DNA from: Pedococcus sp031456495
Lineage (GTDB): Bacteria; Actinomycetota; Actinomycetes; Actinomycetales; Dermatophilaceae
Length of the DNA stretch: 64,000 nucleotides
NCBI RefSeq assembly: GCF_031456495.1
Contig: NZ_JAVDUW010000001.1
Location: 372,001-436,000 of the forward strand
Reading direction: 5' to 3'
The position numbers and the translations under genes were made by a program. The notes beneath the pieces were generated by a model. It was not told where the DNA came from, did no database searches, and saw nothing but the letters and a program-made list of their open reading frames with translations. Below, piece by piece: positions 51,578 through 59,480 of this stretch (the first letter of the stretch is position 1; the number at the start of each line of letters is the position of its first letter).

Positions 51578-52504
51578 CTACTGCCCGGGCCGCCCGTCAC
51601 GAGGCTGCCGACCCACGACGACGTTGGTGGCGGCGACCTTGTCGTGCCACGCCTGGCGGTTGGCGTCCCACGCCGGCCACAGCAGGTCCAGGAGGGCGGC
51701 GATCGACGCGAACGTGCCGATGAGCGGGATGTTGCCCAGCATCCCCAGGACCGCCTGCACCGAGGCGCGCCGTGAGGCGTCCGCGAGCGACAGCGGGCCC
51801 GGCCGCTCGCGCAGCCGCACCGAGATGCCCGAGACGGCCTTGCCGGGGGTGGCGCCGCTGCGCGTCAGGAAGAAGACCTGGTACGCGAACGCGACCACGC
51901 CCGCGACGAGGCTGAACCCGGCGAGGTAGCCGTAGTCGATCTGCGAGGTGATGCGGTCCATCGCCGCGGTGTCCCCGGAGCGGACGGCGTTCGCGAACCC
52001 GTCGAAGAACGGCTGCATCGCCCGGTAGAGCAGCCAGCCGCCGAGGACGAAGCTCGCGACGCCGGTGATGATGGCGTCGATGATGTAGGCGCCCACGCGC
52101 TGCCAGTAGCTCGCCAGCGGCTGGCCGTCCGGTGTGGTCGGACCCGTCGCCCAGCCCTGACCCATCGGCGGCGCGTTCCACTGGTGCTGCTGCGGCGCCC
52201 CGGGGAACTGCGGGTTGGGGCGGCCCGGCTGCGCGCCCGGCGCACCACCCGGCATACCACCCTGCGCACCCGGCACACCGCCCTGGGTGCCCGGGCCCGC
52301 GCCGCGCCCACCGGGTCCGTGGCCACCGGGCGCCACCCAGTGCCGGGCGGCCTCGGCCCCCGCCTGGGCCGCCTGCTCGGCGGTGGTCGCGGGACGGGTG
52401 CTCTTGGGTGTCGTGTGCCTGGTCCAGACCACGCCGTCGAAGTACCGCAGCAGGGCGGCGTCCTCCGGGTCGTCGTACCAGCCCGGGCTCGATGGCGTGC
52501 TCAT
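51578..52504 (-). CDS. DUF2510 + RDD domain membrane protein
   Basis: A 308-residue protein. Residues 6-35 are a DUF2510 motif (PGWYDDPEDAALLRYFDGVVW). A long Gly/Pro/Gln-rich linker (about 60-125) follows, then an RDD membrane domain from SYWQRVGAYIIDAIITG to the end with three or four helices and the family's R and two D residues. RDD proteins have been linked to sodium/proton transport in some bacteria; role here unknown. It converges with fahA. Confidence 0.88.
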   Translation of the reverse strand: MSTPSSPGWYDDPEDAALLRYFDGVVWTRHTTPKSTRPATTAEQAAQAGAEAARHWVAPGGHGPGGRGAGPGTQGGVPGAQGGMPGGAPGAQPGRPNPQFPGAPQQHQWNAPPMGQGWATGPTTPDGQPLASYWQRVGAYIIDAIITGVASFVLGGWLLYRAMQPFFDGFANAVRSGDTAAMDRITSQIDYGYLAGFSLVAGVVAFAYQVFFLTRSGATPGKAVSGISVRLRERPGPLSLADASRRASVQAVLGMLGNIPLIGTFASIAALLDLLWPAWDANRQAWHDKVAATNVVVGRQPRDGRPGQ

Positions 52505-52576
52505 GGCGACAGCCTCTCACGCACGCTGCCCCGTTCCGGCCCACGGCCCCGCCGCGCGCTCGCGCTCCGCCGCACC

Positions 52577-52582
52577 TAGGGT
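52577..52582 (+). promoter_or_regulatory. Leaderless-type -10 element (TAGGGT) for the permease gene
   Basis: TAGGGT ends 8 nt before ATG at 52591. Confidence 0.45.
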
Positions 52583-52590
52583 GAAACGCC

Positions 52591-54084
52591 ATGAGCAGCA
52601 ACGACTCCGTCCTGCGGACCAAACCCGTCGAGGACGTCCTGGCCCAGGCCGGCGACGCCGGCAGCGAGGGCGACGGCACCCGCCTCGCCCGCCGCCTCGG
52701 GGCCAAGGACCTCATGGGCTTCGGCATCGGCATCGTCATCGGCACGGGCATCTTCACGCTGACCGGCATCGAGGCCAAGAACCACGCCGGCCCCGGCGTC
52801 GTCATCTCCTTCGCCGTCGCCGGCGTGGTGAGCCTGCTCGCCGCGCTCTGCTACGCCGAGCTCGCGTCGGCCGTGCCGACCGCGGGCAGCGCCTACACCT
52901 ACGCGTACGCGACGATCGGCGAGGTCTTCGCCTGGATCATCGGCTGGGACCTCATCCTCGAGTTCGCCCTCGGCGCGGCCGTGGTGGCCCGCGGCTGGTC
53001 GGGCTACATGCAGGAGCTGTTCGACCTGCCCACGGGGCTGTTCGGCGAGACCTCGACCGTGAACGTGGGAGCGGTCGCCATCGTGCTCGTCCTCGGCATC
53101 GTGGCGGTCATCGGCATCCGCGAGAGCGCCCGGGTGACGAACACGCTGGTGCTCATCAAGGTCGCCATCTGCGTCTTCGTCATCATCGCCGGGGCCTTCT
53201 TCGTCAAGGCGTCCAACCTGACGCCGTTCATCCCGCCGGCCCAGCCGGTCAAGCAGGGCACCTCGGGCCTGGCGCAGCCGCTGAGCCAGGCCGTGTTCGG
53301 CATCCAGCCGACCGCCTTCGGGTTCGCCGGCGTGCTGACCGCCGCGGCCGTGGTGTTCTTCTCCTACACCGGGTTCGAAGCGGTGGCGAACCTCGGCGAG
53401 GAGACCCGCCGGCCCAGCCGCGACCTGCCCCTCGGCCTGCTCGGGACCCTCGGCATCTGCACGGTCCTCTACGTCGGCGTCTCGCTCGTCCTGACCGGGA
53501 TGGTCGACTACCGCAAGCTCAACGAGGGCGCGCCGATCGCGAGCGCCTTCGAGGCCGTCGGGGCGCACTGGGCGGCGAACCTCATCGCCGTGGCAGCCGT
53601 CGCCGGCCTGACGTCGGTCATCCTCGTCGACATCGTCGCCATGGGCCGGATCGGCTTCTCGATGGGCCGCGACCGCCTGCTGCCGCCCGCCGTGGCGAAG
53701 GTTCACCCGAAGTGGGGCACCCCGTACCGCATCACCATGGGCACCATCGTCCTCGTGGCGCTGCTCGCCGGGCTGGTGCCGCTCAAGGCCCTCGCCGACC
53801 TGGTCAGCATCGGGACCCTCTTCGCCTTCGTCGTCGTCTCGATCGCCGTGCCGATCCTGCGCCGCACCAAGCCGGACCTGCCGCGCCCGTTCCGCACTCC
53901 CTTCTCACCCGTCGTGCCGGTCCTGTCGGCCCTCGCGTGCCTCTACCTCATGACGAACCTGTCGCTGGAGACGTGGCTGCGCTTCGCCGTGTGGATGGTC
54001 CTGGGCCTGGTGCTGTATGCCGTGTACGGCCGGCGCAACGCCCGCCTGGCCCAGCGCGTGCCGGGGCCGGCGCGCTCCGCCTGA
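52591..54084 (+). CDS. APC superfamily amino acid permease
   Basis: A 497-residue transporter with about 12 helices. The unwound TM1 signature GFGIGIVIGTGIFTLTG is near residue 43, and SYTGFEAVANLGEETRRP in the TM6 area is typical of the cationic amino acid transporter (CAT/YfnA) group. It imports amino acids, perhaps aromatic or cationic, by proton coupling. Position next to hpd suggests a role in supplying tyrosine or phenylalanine, but this is inference. A very strong hairpin follows. Confidence 0.92.
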   Translation: MSSNDSVLRTKPVEDVLAQAGDAGSEGDGTRLARRLGAKDLMGFGIGIVIGTGIFTLTGIEAKNHAGPGVVISFAVAGVVSLLAALCYAELASAVPTAGSAYTYAYATIGEVFAWIIGWDLILEFALGAAVVARGWSGYMQELFDLPTGLFGETSTVNVGAVAIVLVLGIVAVIGIRESARVTNTLVLIKVAICVFVIIAGAFFVKASNLTPFIPPAQPVKQGTSGLAQPLSQAVFGIQPTAFGFAGVLTAAAVVFFSYTGFEAVANLGEETRRPSRDLPLGLLGTLGICTVLYVGVSLVLTGMVDYRKLNEGAPIASAFEAVGAHWAANLIAVAAVAGLTSVILVDIVAMGRIGFSMGRDRLLPPAVAKVHPKWGTPYRITMGTIVLVALLAGLVPLKALADLVSIGTLFAFVVVSIAVPILRRTKPDLPRPFRTPFSPVVPVLSALACLYLMTNLSLETWLRFAVWMVLGLVLYAVYGRRNARLAQRVPGPARSA

Positions 54085-54118
54085 GGCCGCCCACGCCCCG
54101 TTGGCCCCGGGGACGACG

Positions 54119-54164
54119 ATCGGGGGTGTGGAGGTGACGGATCCGTCACCTCCACACCCCCGAT
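54119..54164. terminator. Perfect 46-bp palindrome, bidirectional terminator
   Basis: The 46 bp read identically on both strands, centred on GGATCC, with no spacer beyond the unpaired turn. It lies between the convergent permease and hpd genes, so it can end both transcripts. Its length makes cruciform extrusion possible. Confidence 0.85.
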
Positions 54165-54182
54165 GTCGGGGGGTGGGGCGGG

Positions 54183-55400
54183 TCAGAGGTTGCCGCGCGC
54201 GTCCTGCTCGCGCTCGATGGCCTCGAACAGCGCCTTGAAGTTGCCCTTGCCGAAGCCGAGCGACCCGTGCCGCTCGATGATCTCGAAGAAGACGGTCGGC
54301 CGGTCGCCGAGCGGCTTGGTGAAGATCTGCAGCAGGTAGCCGTCCTCGTCGCGGTCGACGAGGATCTTGCGCTTCTGCAGCTCCTCGATCGGCACGCGGA
54401 CCTCGCCTATGCGGGCGCGCAGCTCGTCGTCCTCGTAGTACGAGTCCGGGGTGTCGAGGAACTCGATCCCGTTGGCGCGCAGCTCGTCGACGGTGCGCAG
54501 GATGTCGCCGGTCGCGAGCGCGAGGTGCTGGGCGCCGGGGCCGCGGTAGAACTCGAGGTACTCGTCGATCTGGCTCTTCTTCTTGGCGATCGCCGGCTCG
54601 TTGAGCGGGAACTTGACCCGGTGGTTGCCGTTGGCGACGACCTTGGACATCAGCGCCGAGTAATCGGTGGCGATGTCGTCGCCGATGAACTCCGCCATGT
54701 TCACGAAGCCCATGACCTTGTTGTAGAAGGTCACCCACTCGTCCATCTTGCCGAGCTCGACGTTGCCGACGATGTGGTCGAGCGCCTGGAACAGCCGCTT
54801 CGGCGCGCCCTCGCGCTTGACCCAGGTCGACTCCCTGGCGACGTAGCCGGGCAGGTAGGGGCCGTCGTACCGCGAGCGGTCGACGAGGGTGTGCACCGTC
54901 TCGCCGTAGGTCGCGATCGAGGCGATGCGGACCGTGCCGTGCTCGTCGGTGAGGTCCTCCGGCTCGCGCACGACGCGGGCACCGGCCGAGCGGGCCTGGG
55001 CGATGCACTTGTCGACGTCCGGCACCTCGAGGGCGATGTCGACGACGCCGTCGCCGTGCTTCGCGTGGTGCTCGACGAGCGGGCTGTCGGGGCTGACGGC
55101 ACCGTTGAGGACGAAGCGGATCGAGCCGGACTTCAGGACGAAGGACTTGTGGTCGCGCTGGCCGTTCTCCGGACCCGAGTACGCGACGAGCTCCATGCCC
55201 CAGGCGGACTGGTAGTACTGCGCGGCCTGGGTGGCGTTGCCCACGACGAAGACGATGGCGTCCCAGCCGGTGACCGGGAACGGGTCCTTCGACTCGTCGT
55301 ACTCGACGAGGCCGACGAGCTGCTTGAGCTGCTCGAGGTCGAGGTTGGCCTCGCGCTCCTGCGGCGTGAGGTCGAGGTTCGTGTCGCTGGTGGTCGTCAT
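54183..55400 (-). CDS. hpd: 4-hydroxyphenylpyruvate dioxygenase
   Basis: A 405-residue enzyme converting 4-hydroxyphenylpyruvate to homogentisate. It has two VOC-type halves; the iron ligands of the C-terminal half are in ALDHIVGNV (His), GAQHLALATGDI (His) and TVFFEIIERHG (Glu). C-terminal GFGKGNFKALFEAIEREQ is the family's gating helix. It starts with ATG and is divergent from an Lrp-type regulator, probably its controller. Confidence 0.95.
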   Translation of the reverse strand: MTTTSDTNLDLTPQEREANLDLEQLKQLVGLVEYDESKDPFPVTGWDAIVFVVGNATQAAQYYQSAWGMELVAYSGPENGQRDHKSFVLKSGSIRFVLNGAVSPDSPLVEHHAKHGDGVVDIALEVPDVDKCIAQARSAGARVVREPEDLTDEHGTVRIASIATYGETVHTLVDRSRYDGPYLPGYVARESTWVKREGAPKRLFQALDHIVGNVELGKMDEWVTFYNKVMGFVNMAEFIGDDIATDYSALMSKVVANGNHRVKFPLNEPAIAKKKSQIDEYLEFYRGPGAQHLALATGDILRTVDELRANGIEFLDTPDSYYEDDELRARIGEVRVPIEELQKRKILVDRDEDGYLLQIFTKPLGDRPTVFFEIIERHGSLGFGKGNFKALFEAIEREQDARGNL

Positions 55401-55494
55401 GGCGGCAGGGTGCCGCGGTGCTGCCGAGGTGTGCAACCGTGTGCCGTGCGGCTGCGCAGGATGTGCGAAATGGTCGCCGCAAGCGCCGATCCAG

Positions 55495-55509
55495 TGGACA
55501 ATGTGTCCA
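55495..55509. promoter_or_regulatory. Inverted repeat TGGACA-N3-TGTCCA at the regulator start
   Basis: A perfect 6-bp inverted repeat with a 3-nt spacer lies directly at the start of the Lrp-type regulator gene (last base overlaps its ATG), within the hpd/regulator divergent region. It suits autoregulation and control of hpd. Confidence 0.5.
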
Positions 55510-55997
55510 TGTCCCTCGACGACCTGGACCGGCGGCTGGTCACCCTGTTCACCGAGCAGCCCCAGATCGGGGTGCTCGGCGCCTCGCGCGAGCTCGGGGT
55601 CGCCCGGGGCACGGTGCAGGCCCGGCTCGACCGGCTGGCCCAGCGCGGCGTGATCCGGTCGTGGGCGCCGCAGCTCGACCCGGCGGCGATGGGCTACCCC
55701 GTCTCGGCGTTCTGCACGCTCGAGATCCGGCAGGGCCGCGGCCACTCCCCCGTCGTCGAGCACCTCGCCCGCATCCCCGAGGTGCTGGAGGCGCACACCA
55801 TCACCGGCTCCGGTGACCTGTTCATCTCCGTGGTCGCCCGCGACAACGCCGACCTCCAGCGCGTCATCGACGCCGTGGTCGACGACCGCCACGTGGTCCG
55901 GGCCAACACCGCGATCTCCCTGGCGACGCGCATACCCCTGCGGACCCTGCCGCTGGTGCAGGCGGCGGCGACGCCCGTCAGCGACGCAGCGCAGTGA
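55509..55997 (+). CDS. Lrp/AsnC family transcriptional regulator
   Basis: A 162-residue regulator: winged helix-turn-helix in residues 1-60 (LDRRLVTLF, ASRELGVARGTVQARLDRLAQRGVI) and a RAM ligand-binding domain (VLEAHTITGSGDLFISVVARD). Lrp proteins sense amino acids. Its divergent position next to hpd suggests control of tyrosine degradation. An in-frame GTG at 55494 could extend it by five residues. Its 3' end overlaps the end of the LLM gene by 20 nt. Confidence 0.92.
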   Translation: MSLDDLDRRLVTLFTEQPQIGVLGASRELGVARGTVQARLDRLAQRGVIRSWAPQLDPAAMGYPVSAFCTLEIRQGRGHSPVVEHLARIPEVLEAHTITGSGDLFISVVARDNADLQRVIDAVVDDRHVVRANTAISLATRIPLRTLPLVQAAATPVSDAAQ

Positions 55998-56853
55998 CCG
56001 CCTCGGCGACGACGTCGGGGTCCGCCCAGAACCGGTCCCCCGGCTCCCCCAGCGGCGCGTAGACGACGACCTCGTCGAAGCCGGCATCCGTCGCCTCGCC
56101 CACCGTGTCGGCCAGCGCCTGGACGGAGGCGAGCGGGCGCAGCGTCCCCCACCCGACGAGGACCGACCGCCCGATCGCGGCCGGGTCGCGCCCGATCCGC
56201 TCGCAGGCCACCGTCACGCGACGCGACTGGCGGGCCAGGGCCTTCCACCAGCCGGCTCCGTCGAGCTCGGCCAGCGCGGCCCCGCCGAAGGTCACCCAGC
56301 CGTCGCCCTGCCGAGCCGCGAGGTCGAACCCACGGGGCCCACCCGCAGAGATGACCACCGGGGGCGGAAGCCGTCCGGGCGCGTGCGCGGCCGGCTGCAC
56401 CCCCTCGATCCGGACGACGCTGCCCTCCCAGGTCGAACCCCCGAGCCAGAGTGCCCGCAGCGCCGACACCGACTCCTCGTAGCGGTCCCAGAGGTCACGC
56501 ATCGCCACCAGCTCACCGCGGTCCGCCAGCACGTCCCCGGGCAGTCCGGCACCGAGGCCCAGGACGAAGCGCCCGTCGCTGATGTCCTGCAGCGTGGTGG
56601 AGGTGCGGGCCAGGACGGTGGGGCTGCGGACCGCTGCCGACGCGACCAGGGTGCCGAGGCGCATCGTGCTCGTGACCCCGGCGGCAGCCGCGAGGGTCGT
56701 CCACCCGTCCGCCCACCAGCGGCCGGCCACGGTGGGGTGGGTGAGGTGGTCAGCGGCATACGCGGCGTCGAAGCCCAGCTCCTCCAGGCGCGTCCACGTG
56801 TGCCGCGCGTCCCGCCACGACTCCTGCGGGAGCACCAGGGCACCGAGCCGCAT
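55978..56853 (-). CDS. LLM class flavin-dependent oxidoreductase
   Basis: A 291-residue luciferase-like barrel: MRLGALVLPQESW, YAADHLTHP, RLGTLVASAAVRSP, GRFVLGLGAGLPGD and VVISAGGPRGFDLAARQGDGW. Actinobacterial members mostly use F420 or FMN; the substrate is unknown. It converges with the Lrp-type gene with overlapping 3' ends, so the transcripts may interfere. Confidence 0.9.
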   Translation of the reverse strand: MRLGALVLPQESWRDARHTWTRLEELGFDAAYAADHLTHPTVAGRWWADGWTTLAAAAGVTSTMRLGTLVASAAVRSPTVLARTSTTLQDISDGRFVLGLGAGLPGDVLADRGELVAMRDLWDRYEESVSALRALWLGGSTWEGSVVRIEGVQPAAHAPGRLPPPVVISAGGPRGFDLAARQGDGWVTFGGAALAELDGAGWWKALARQSRRVTVACERIGRDPAAIGRSVLVGWGTLRPLASVQALADTVGEATDAGFDEVVVYAPLGEPGDRFWADPDVVAEAVTALRR

Positions 56854-57036
56854 CGGACCTCCTCCGGCACTGGGCGGCCCGCGGCGACGGGGACTGGGCC
56901 GCCGCGGGGTCGCTCACGTCGACCCCGATCGTTCCACCCGCGCTCGGGGTCGCGTGCGGGAATCGGCGCAACTGGCCGACCCCGGTGCCGCGGGCCGCCG
57001 GGGTCGGGATGCGCGGCCGGGGCGACGCCGTCAGCG

Positions 57037-57321
57037 TCAGGCCGCGTTGCCCAGGGCGAAGGACACGAAGACGGAGGCCACGATGAGCAGCCCGCCCAGG
57101 GACATCACGCCGTTGCCGGCCTCGCCGCGGGTGGCGATCCTCCGGCGGCTGCCCACGAGCACGAGGGCGATGGCCAGGGCGTTGAGGGGCAGCGCGACCC
57201 ACCAGCCGGGCTCGGGCACGGCGACGGCGCCCCACGTGAAGAGCGCCGCGATGACCACGCCGAGCACGATGAGCAGGACCCGGGTGACCTTGATGCGGGT
57301 CTCGATGTAGGCGTTGGCCAC
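57037..57321 (-). CDS. Small membrane protein in the WXG100-like operon
   Basis: A 94-residue protein with three hydrophobic helices (about 12-32, 36-53 and 68-88) and basic loops. GTG at 57321 with GAGAGG 8 nt upstream. It is the last of four same-strand genes whose first members are WXG100/ESX-like, so it may anchor or assist them. Family not recognised. Confidence 0.7.
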   Translation of the reverse strand: MANAYIETRIKVTRVLLIVLGVVIAALFTWGAVAVPEPGWWVALPLNALAIALVLVGSRRRIATRGEAGNGVMSLGGLLIVASVFVSFALGNAA

Positions 57322-57390
57322 GGTGCTACCTCTCGGTGGAAGGACGTCGGTCACGGGGACGGGCTGGCAGGACGGTCGAGGGCCGGCCCG

Positions 57391-57960
57391 TCACCACACG
57401 CCGCCACCGTTCGGGGGCCGCCGCGGGCCGTCGGACCCGTGACCGGGTCCCCGGGGCGGCTCGGTGTGGCCGGTCTGGCCCAGGGCACCGGGTCGCAGCG
57501 GGTCGATGCGGTCGTCGACCGGCCGCTCGGGGAACTCGACCGGGGAGTCGGGGCCGAAGCGGTCGAACGCGGCACCCCACTCCGGGTCCTCCTCCCTGAG
57601 GCGGTCGACCACGGCCCGGGCCTGCACGCCCACCGCGTCGCGGTAGGCCACGGCGCTCTCGTGCTCGTCGGCGCCGGAGAGCACCGCCCGCCACGTCGTC
57701 TGCTCGGCGTCGAGCCGGCGCTGGAGCACCTGCCGGTCGTGACCGTGCTCGCCGCGGCGGGCCTCGTCCTCCTCGGCGCGCCGGTCGGCGGCGTCCTGCG
57801 CCCGCCCCTGCTCGATCTCGACCCGGGCCCGCTCCGTCAGCGCCTTCGCCCGCTCGACGCCGGCGAGGACCTCGGCGATCTCTGACTCCTGCCGGCGCAG
57901 GGCGGCCTCGGCCCGGTGGACGAGCTCGTCTAGCTCGCGGTCGCCGGGGGTCGCAGTCAT
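57391..57960 (-). CDS. Coiled-coil protein of the WXG100-like operon
   Basis: A 189-residue protein. Residues 7-125 form one long charged coiled coil (ELDELVHRAEAALRRQESEI onward). The tail is Pro/Gly-rich and disordered. No family is recognised. ATG at 57960 overlaps the upstream stop by one base. The pattern suits a chaperone or structural partner of the WXG100-like proteins. Confidence 0.75.
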   Translation of the reverse strand: MTATPGDRELDELVHRAEAALRRQESEIAEVLAGVERAKALTERARVEIEQGRAQDAADRRAEEDEARRGEHGHDRQVLQRRLDAEQTTWRAVLSGADEHESAVAYRDAVGVQARAVVDRLREEDPEWGAAFDRFGPDSPVEFPERPVDDRIDPLRPGALGQTGHTEPPRGPGHGSDGPRRPPNGGGVW

Positions 57961-58709
57961 CAGAGGTCACCCGGTCCGGTGCCGGGGAAGCCCGCGCCGG
58001 CCGTCTCGTCGACGTGCGAGCCGGCCTTGCCGTGCGTCGCGGCAGCCGCGCCGGCGAGCACGACGTTCACGCCCTGCATCACGAGGGCGAAGATGCCGCA
58101 CGCCTCGACCAGGGCGGGGATGAGCTTGGAGAGGTTGACGATGAGGTCGATGGCCTGGTTGATGAGCGAGATCGCCCGGCGGATGCCCGAGCCCATGGTG
58201 ATGAGCTCCTTGGCGAGCTTGGCCACGCTGAGCGTGACCACCCACTCCTCGACGAGGCCGAGGATCCCCGCCACGGCCTGCACCACCTGCGAGGTCGCGG
58301 ACAGCATGTTGCCCAGCTGGCGGCTCATCAGGCTGGTCGCGGTGCTCTGCCTGCCGTGCGCCGAGGCGAGGTCGAGCAGCTCGGCCCTCGCGAGGGTGGC
58401 CGAGTGGGCGCGCCAGGCCTGGTCGACGTGCCCGGCCATGCGCCGGTAGTTCTCCGAGACCTCGTGCAGCGCCTTGCTGGTCGACTCCCAGTTGCTGCGC
58501 ATCTCGTCGACGCCGTTGAAGTCGCCCGCGATCGGGCTCATGATCGCCTCGATCGGCGACCAGTGCAGGATCTTCGTCATCGCCCAGTCGATGCCCTGCA
58601 GGATGGGCCCGCAGTTGCCCTTGGCGTTCTCGATGACGTCCCCGAAGGCCTGCGACCCGCTGGCCCCGTGCAGGTACCCGGCGGGGTCGCTGAGGGCGAG
58701 CGTGCTCAC
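57960..58709 (-). CDS. WXG100-like protein with hydrophobic C-terminal half
   Basis: A 249-residue protein. Residues 70-110 have the WXG100-superfamily helical hairpin layout (SNWESTSKALHEVSENYRRMAGHVDQAW), with W-R-A in place of W-x-G. From about 130 on there are several hydrophobic helices (VVQAVAGILGLVEEWVVTLSV, LIVNLSKLIPALVEACGIF). This resembles large ESX/type VII substrates that insert into membranes. GTG start overlaps the preceding stop. Confidence 0.75.
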   Translation of the reverse strand: MSTLALSDPAGYLHGASGSQAFGDVIENAKGNCGPILQGIDWAMTKILHWSPIEAIMSPIAGDFNGVDEMRSNWESTSKALHEVSENYRRMAGHVDQAWRAHSATLARAELLDLASAHGRQSTATSLMSRQLGNMLSATSQVVQAVAGILGLVEEWVVTLSVAKLAKELITMGSGIRRAISLINQAIDLIVNLSKLIPALVEACGIFALVMQGVNVVLAGAAAATHGKAGSHVDETAGAGFPGTGPGDL

Positions 58710-59326
58710 TTCTCCCCCGCCTCGAACGCCTCGTAGTCCTCGAGGTCGTCGCCGACGCTCGCGGCGTCCGCCGTGGTGTTGACGGCGCTCTCGATCTCGC
58801 CGGCGAGGGCGATCGGCGAGAACGGGTTGAGGCTCTTCGGCCCGTCGTCCCAGGCGTGGGCCGGCACGTGCGGGTTGAACAGGTTCTCGCCCTCGCGCGT
58901 CACGTCGGCCACGACGCCGGTGCCGCCGGCGATGTTCTTGTCGCCGCGGGACACGACCGGCCCCGGGTCGGCCGGGGCCATCGGGCCGGCGGGTCCCATC
59001 GTCGGCAGGCCGGCGGTGGTGATCTTCGTCTCGAACGCCTTCATGCGGTCCGAGGCGGCGATGTCCCTGTCGTGGAAGTTGGACGCGGTCGTCCGGATCT
59101 TCGAGGCCATGCCCTGGGCCGCCTCCGGGCTCTGCGACAGGCTGGCCTCGGCGTCGGAGTAGGCCGAGCGGTACTGGCCGGCGAAGATGGTCATGAAGCC
59201 GCTGAACGCCCCGAAGTTCGCACAGCTCCCGGCCACGAACGAGTGGACCGAACGCAGGTACGAGCGCTGCTGCTCGGCCGCGTGGGCCAGCTCGCGCATC
59301 CCGGCGTAGTTCACCTCGATGGTCAT
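58706..59326 (-). CDS. ESX/type VII secretion target-like protein
   Basis: A 206-residue protein. The first 100 residues are a helical WXG100/EspC-like unit (MTIEVNYAGMRELAHAAEQQ, then SYLRSVHSF and IFAGQYRSAYSDAEASLSQS). The second half is Pro/Gly-rich with an acidic C-terminus. ATG at 59326 has a strong GGGGGAG site. It is the first gene of a four-gene operon. Export by a type VII system is inferred; no EccC-type ATPase is in the window. Confidence 0.75.
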   Translation of the reverse strand: MTIEVNYAGMRELAHAAEQQRSYLRSVHSFVAGSCANFGAFSGFMTIFAGQYRSAYSDAEASLSQSPEAAQGMASKIRTTASNFHDRDIAASDRMKAFETKITTAGLPTMGPAGPMAPADPGPVVSRGDKNIAGGTGVVADVTREGENLFNPHVPAHAWDDGPKSLNPFSPIALAGEIESAVNTTADAASVGDDLEDYEAFEAGEK

Positions 59327-59480
59327 CGTCTCCCCCTCAGGCGGTGGTCTCGGCGCCCGCGGACCCCTTCCGCCAGCGCCGTGCCCGACCCTACCGGCCA
59401 GCGTCGCGCAGCACCGTGGGGAGCACTCCCCAACCGGGGCCCCCCGGCGTCGCAGCGTCCGGGACGAGGGGCCGACAGCG

